This document shows, piece after piece, positions 58,390 through 64,000 of a stretch of DNA of 64,000 bases. Every line of letters starts with the position of its first letter. The first letter of the stretch is position 1. The position numbers and the translations under genes were made by a program. Origin of the DNA: Oreocharis arfaki (lineage: Eukaryota > Chordata > Aves > Passeriformes > Paramythiidae); contig VZRR01005727.1 in assembly GCA_013398015.1 (NCBI GenBank), positions 1,064,719-1,128,718 of the forward strand, read 5' to 3'. The notes beneath the pieces are model-generated. The model searched no databases, was not told the origin of the DNA, and was given only the letters and a program-made list of their open reading frames with translations.

Positions 58390-58578
58390 ATATCTTCACC
58401 GAAGGAATGGTGAAGATTTGGAACAGGGAAGTGGTGGAGCTGCTGAAAGGTTCAAAAAAACCAAGTAGCCATGGCACTCAGTGCCATGGTTTAGTTGACA
58501 AGATGGTGTTCAGTTAAAGGCTGGACCTGATGATCTTGGAGGTCTTTTCCAACCTTAAAGATCCTGTGATTCTGTATA
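58390..58578 (+). mobile_element. CR1 LINE 3' end, 5'-truncated
   Basis: A classic short CR1 insertion. 'gggaagtggtggagc', 'ccatggtttagttgaca', 'ctggacctgatgatcttgga' and 'ggtcttttccaacctt' follow the consensus 3' UTR order. It ends in 'gatcctgtgattctgt', the degenerate octamer repeat (ATTCTRTG type) that marks CR1 3' termini. It is strongly 5'-truncated, as most avian CR1 copies are. The 5' boundary is approximate. Confidence 0.93.
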
Positions 58579-61500
58579 GAACAACGACTGTTAGGGTTGC
58601 TTTATTTTTCAGGTCTTTGGTGTTTTCCTTTCCTTTAAGGCTTCACATCTATGTTACTGCTTCTTGATATAGTTGCAGCCATAGCAGAGGTTTTTGGTGT
58701 TTTCCTTAAATGATTTCCCTGTTCTGGGCTGAAGAGACATGAGTTAATTTTTTCCCTTTTTCACAATGCATGCGTAGTATGCCTGATTTTTATTTTGTTA
58801 AAAAGTGATTTGGGACTAGCTGTATTGTGGAAAAACTGCAGAAATTAAGTATTTTATATTTCAGAGATGGTTTAAGTTGCGTGATAACATTTTCTGACAG
58901 AAGCTACTTTTCATAGTTACATTTGATTTGATCTTAATTCTTTGAATATAGAAGTGAATCCTGCAACTTTTCCAAAGACTATACCCATGTAAATTGTGAG
59001 GTTAAAGTATTTATGTGAATAGCATTTACAAGTCCTCCCGTAATTTCATTCACTTCTAAAATTGCAATCTCTTCATTTGTAGCCATATGTAACCTCCAAA
59101 AGTGCATAAAAATGTTGTGGATAATAGAAAACAGAACTTCATGTGCTGGAATTGCTTGTGTGCCTGCCACTACTTATCTGTGTTGCCAATTTATCAATTT
59201 TAAAGAAAAACCACTCTTTTAAGACACTCTGCAAGTTGCTGTAAAAGGAATTGATAATTTGTGTTTCTATAAATGCAACAATGCACTGAGTTTTGTTTTG
59301 CAAATCAGTCTTAAATGCTGCATCAGCCCCACCTGGGAAGGTCACACAGCGTCCCAGGACTACCAAATGCTTCAGATCTGTTAATGAACCAAGGACTCTA
59401 ACAGTAGTTGTTCGTAGTTTGGGTCAACTCCTGCTCTTGACCTACTTTCATATCTTTGTGTGCTGTTTCTAGTGACAGTAGTTGTAGCTTCTGCTCTTCT
59501 CACAAAAAAAACCAAACCCAAAACAACCCAAAACCAAAACAGATTGAGTGAATGTGGGATATCATCAACTAATTTTCCTACCTTAAATTCAGTTCTCTGA
59601 ATAGCCACTTAATTGGTTTAGAGCCTTAAGCTCCAATTAAAAAAAAGGGGTGAGGGAATTAATCAGGCCCTTGGAGATCTGCAGTGATATGTGGAGTTTT
59701 TCTGACAACCTTGAGCTTCTCACCCATTAAGATGCTTTTGAAAATTGTGCCAGCTGTCCTGAAAGGCTGTACCCTAACTCTTGGTAGGAACCTAAAATGT
59801 ATGGAGTGATGATTCTTCCTGTTCCATGGTCTTTAGCTAGGGATGTAGAGTGATGCAGAGAAGAGAGCACCTAATCTTTTGAAGTGCCTGGATGGTTAAG
59901 CACTTTCAAGCACAGGTAACTTTTGTATTGGTCCACGATCAAGGTTTAGTTTGTTCAGTCTCAACACTGATTTCCATGTGCAGATCAATGGAAGGGCAGG
60001 CTCAAATTGCCCAAAGTCATCCTGCAGAGTCATTCTTACAGAGAAAGTGATGTACTTCATCCCAGCTGGAGCTCTGCCGGCAGCTCAGAGGCTGCTGCTG
60101 CAAGGTCTAGGCCCTGACAGAGCTGCTGGGTGCTTCCCTTGTTCATGAGGACCTCCACCCTCAGAGGCAAGGAAATAGTCCCCTGCCCATAACTGATGCA
60201 GTGGGGTGAGGAAGGTGGTGCTTTGGTGACTCTGCTGTGGGCACCTGTTCCCTCAGGAGAGGAGCTTTTCACCTGGTTACCCAGAGGGCAGCAGGAAGGT
60301 GCTGTAAATGAGCTTTTGAATTCACTTCATGAGTCTTTCCCATCTGCAGGTGGAAGGGGGATCCCAGTGCACCAGTCTGAGACAATTCCATGTGACTGCA
60401 GTAGGCACAATGGTTTTTGATCACCAGACCCAGGACAGCCTTATTCCATATGCTGGGAATAACAGTAAAGGTGCACTCACGTGTGCCTTTTCCAAGCACT
60501 TGGAAAGGCAAGGCTGGTAACTGCTTCTGCTAGAAATGAAATCAGGGGAGGCAGGGTTGTTTTCACCACTGGCAAACAGCACAGTTGTGGTTGTCTCTGC
60601 CTCTGCTGCCTTGCTGCGTGCTTGCAGCCTGTGCCCTGCCTCCATAGCTCCCTGCTAGGCAGCTCAGCCCTGCAGCCTGGCATGCCCTGGTGCCAGTCCC
60701 ACTGACGCAGGGGGCATTCAGGGCTGCGGGGTTATGGGGGCCAGTGCTCTTTTGTCAGCAGAATTTTTCCTAAAGCTGTTTAGTTTTGGTTCCCAAGGTA
60801 TAAAGTTGTGGGTCTGACTTTGTACCAGTTCAGTAAAGGTTTTCTTAAAAATCTTGGCATTTAAATGCCTTTTCCTTGTTGGTGCCCATGACAACAGAAC
60901 CATTGGTTTGGGTATTCTGTGTCAGCTCTCTCTGTGTGCAGCAAAATTCCTTTGCAGCTCTTATTTGACCTCACTAAAAACAAGAAAAAAGATTCACCCT
61001 GTTATGCAATTTTACAGCTAAAAACTGTGTATATAATTAGATTTTTTTTAAAAAATTATGCTCGTATCTTAAAAATAGATGAGTTGCACATATTATTCTG
61101 CAATGGAATTGACAGTTACTCATGCCAAGAGATAAAGGGTGCTCTGTAATGTGTCTTGAGAATGGTGGCAGGATTTGGGGTGAGGGGAATAAGATGATTT
61201 CTTATCTATGGAGTTGCTTCAGAAAATAAAATTTCAGTCAGATCTGGTACATGGTCTGGGAAATTACAAGTTTTTTCTGTTCCTTAGAGTGGCATTAAAC
61301 TCATTTTTGTGCTTGTCCTTGTTACAGCAAAACTAATGTTATTTGCATTATTCTAGTACTTTTTCCTTTTGAGAAGGGGTTGTTCATCCTCTTGAGTATT
61401 TTTCACGAGAGAAGATGAGCTCTTGGTGTTAAGTGTCCATGGTACGTTTGTGTTCTTTTATCACCATGTACTTTTTCCTGGGTTCGGTTGGAGAAGTGTT

Positions 61501-62769
61501 AAGAAAGGGCAAGTGTCATGTTTTATCTTCTTCTAAGTATAACATACCCCTGCTTCCACGTGTTTCAGTCCTAATGGTTGAGAAGGCTTAAAGGGATGTT
61601 GGGAAGTTCTTGCTGCCAAAGTAATGCATTACTGTGTGCAAATATCTGACACTAATAATATGGATAACTGAGGGTGCTAATTTCAACACACCAGTTAAGC
61701 ATTAAGCATTGTGCAGTGGATGGCAATGATGTGTCAGGTTATTAAAAATGATTTGAGTTTTGGTTTTGATTTGGAAAAAAAAATGGCTTGAGTGGAGGAG
61801 GCCAGAACCCTCCGGCTCTCAAAAGCACAGAGAAATTAAGATGCATAACAGAAATCTTCTAAAGAGTCTTCTCACTGATTGGAGGGAAAAAAAAACAATA
61901 TGCCCTTGAATATAACTGGTGAGAACACTACATTATTATACTTTGAAGCAATAATACCTCATATGTGATATTCTGTAGCTGACCAAAGAAATTACAGTCT
62001 CTCCAGTTTCTCCATACAGTGTTTCTGTAACTGCCTTCCCCAAAGAGGCTTCCCTGGGGACAGGAGCACTTGCAGGTAGGGCTGGCTACTGCAGTCCCCT
62101 CTCCAACCCTGATCAGGCCCTATAAACCTTCTGGAATTACAGTGTATGTGAGTATCATCCTCCCCCTGCAAATCTGATGTATTACAAATAAAACTCTGAT
62201 ATTTTTGTGTAATTGCTTTGATTTCAAGCATTCTTTATACTGTGCATTCTAAATATAGGCAGAGTCCATGCCAAAGACCAAGTGCAAACTTACAAAACCA
62301 TCATTGATAGAAGTTCTAGTCTCTTTAATGACTTCCTCTGGAAACTGTAATTTGAATCATATGATTTTTCCTGAAGTAGCAGTAGGAGGGAGTATCTGAA
62401 AAATAGCTGTAATACAGTTTTCAGAATTTTAAGCTTTTCATGTGTACAAACTTAATCTTGTATAAAACTTCTGGTCATTTCATTCTTTGATTATTTGGCA
62501 AGACTAACATTTTCTGTAAAGCAAGTCAGATCTAAAGAGAAAAAAATCCAGGGCATAGCTAGTGTTCTCATGACTTTCTTTCTTTTCTTTTTGGTCTTTT
62601 TTTTTAATGTTTAAAAAATATTTGTGTTTTTATGGTAAATGCTTGCTGAGCACTCCGGTAGTTTTGGCTTTGGAATTGCTTTAGTTTAGCTGGTGAGACC
62701 AAAACCACCTGGCAGTGCTCACCAACCAAGGCCAGTCACAGAGAGCTGTTGGCAACATCTTCTCCCTGT

Positions 62770-63115
62770 ATTAACTGCAGTGAAAGGAAAAGGCAAATGA
62801 GCTCTTGTTAATGGGAACAAAGCTGTGGGAAAGGACAAAGTTGGGAATGAAGTGGAATGGGGAGAGCAAGAGACATGGAGAGGAAATGAGGGGCTGATGA
62901 GGAGACTGAAGCCAGTTGGAAAGAGGTAGGTGGGATGGCAGGAAACATGAGGTTAGAGTGGGAGTCTTAAAAATGAGGGTTTTGCAAGAATAGAATAATA
63001 AAGAGTTAGTGACAAAGATGGTGTGGAGATAATGGGAAAACAGATGGGAGGTGCAAAAGAGGAAGATGTCGTGGAAGGATTGGGTGAAATTGTATATTCC
63101 AGAAAGTCGAGAGGA
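62770..63115. repeat. Purine-rich tract
   Basis: About 350 bases with a marked excess of A and G on the + strand (many ggaga, gggatgg and agagg words) and few C. There is no regular repeat unit. It could be a decayed purine simple-sequence region. No coding potential is recognised. Confidence 0.5.
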
Positions 63116-64000
63116 GGATTCTGTTCATAGGTGTCTGGCATGAATTTCCAATACATATCCTAGTCTTGGAAATTAGATCAAACACAAATTCTGAGGTTTT
63201 TACTTAATTAATATCCTAGGGAAAAGCTGGTAAACACCGCTGTATTAATGTGTGCTTTCATTACTGTCTTAGACCAGTAGTTCAGTGTCTAACATGTCAC
63301 TATTCCCATCTGATGTCTTCGTGCAGATTCCATAAAAATGCAATTTTGATGGCTGCAATTTAAATTTGTTAAGCATTTAACAGATGTCTTGTCTTGCATC
63401 AAAACATGCATGTGACTTAAAATACCAGGAATGCAAAACATGAATTTCTAATCCATGGGAGCTGAGGCAATTCCTGCTAAAAAATTGCAAAACAGAATTA
63501 GAATGTGTGCAAGGAAACCAAGATGGCAATAAAAAGGATTAATTTTGAGTGCAGCTTTCATCCAGCTGATTGGATTTGTGTCCAGTGCAATGTCAAATAA
63601 TGTAAACTTGGTTTCGAAGTGCTGGAGGAGAGTAGTAGCCAAGAAAGTAAGCTGAGAAAATATTGGGCTTCAGCAAAGTGCAAGCTGTTTTGTGGAATTG
63701 GCTTAAAAGACACTAATGCCAAACAGCTTCCACTGAGATTTCCAGCAGTTAATTTGTAGCTATAGCTGTGCAGAATGCATTCCTATGTACAGTTCCCCTC
63801 TCCTGTTCCTGCTGCTCCGAGTGCAGTGAGCAGTAAAGCTCACGTTCAGCTCTCCTGCCTCTGGGTGCTGTCGTGTGGAGGGTTACAAAGGTGAATTGCC
63901 TTGCTCATAGGTGCACGTCTGGTCACACCAAAGAAATCTGAATTGTCAGAATGAACATGGGCTTTCTGTGAGGGGGAAAAAAAATGGAAGTGGCTATTTG

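Larger units (their letters stand above)
52559..64000 (+). other. BICC1: BICC1 intron 3, 5' part (at least 11.4 kb)
   Basis: The intron runs from donor GTATTT to the end of the window without a recognisable exon 4. Contents are copy B of the unclassified repeat (53446-53603), a weak tRNA-like or SINE-like remnant on the minus strand (about 54545-54680), a pyrimidine-rich stretch (about 56630-56880), a C-rich patch (57850-57920), a CR1 3' end (about 58390-58578) and a purine-rich tract (about 62770-63115). The remaining sequence is ordinary AT-rich intron. Confidence 0.85.

Noticed and set aside
52559..64000. BICC1 exon 4 (expected to encode DPHIKVSGK and onward)
   Set aside because: I read through the region for an acceptor followed by this coding sequence and found none, so it should lie beyond the window.
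1..64000. CRISPR arrays, operons, prophage or other prokaryotic systems
   Set aside because: No regularly spaced repeats or dense gene clusters; the window is intron-containing vertebrate DNA.

Overview
This is vertebrate nuclear DNA, most likely from a bird. It has a single CpG-island promoter followed by three short, perfectly phased exons separated by introns of about 33 kb and 12 kb. The recognisable transposons are CR1-type LINE fragments, the dominant interspersed repeats of bird and other sauropsid genomes, and I saw no Alu- or L1-like sequence. The low repeat load and modest intron sizes also fit a bird. There is no bacterial-style operon, CRISPR array or mobile island.

The one gene I can support is BICC1 (bicaudal C homolog 1, a KH/SAM RNA-binding protein), read on the + strand. 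Exon 1 (CDS 6662-6863) holds the ATG in a strong Kozak context inside a CpG island (about 5940-7460). Exon 2 is 40259-40305 and exon 3 is 52489-52558. Joined, they encode residues 1-106 plus the first base of codon 107. All three boundaries have canonical GT/AG sites and keep the reading frame. The window ends inside intron 3. Exon 4 and the rest of the KH and SAM domains should lie downstream of base 64000.

Layout: 1-5900 is upstream sequence with a very degraded, old CR1 (about 1485-2810) and simple repeats. 5940-7460 is the CpG island, promoter and exon 1, interrupted by a 57-base assembly gap (6510-6566). 6864-40258 is intron 1, with two CR1 fragments (about 13990-14925 on +, 17860-18145 on -), an unexplained open frame near 20431-20778, two CpG- and motif-rich patches (25540-25760, 26195-26330), a 22-bp tandem duplication (32733-32776) and a 29-bp near-perfect palindrome (36710-36738). 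40306-52488 is intron 2, with a possible alternative terminal exon at 44756. 52559-64000 is the start of intron 3, with a CR1 3' end (about 58390-58578) and a purine-rich tract. A dispersed repeat of about 155 bp that I cannot classify occurs once in intron 2 (49007-49163) and once in intron 3 (53446-53603), in the same orientation.

I found no convincing novel multi-gene system. The observations most worth checking are the candidate alternative terminal exon of BICC1, the unclassified two-copy repeat, and the 29-bp palindrome. Nearly all other open frames are short chance frames in introns or shadows of the CpG island.
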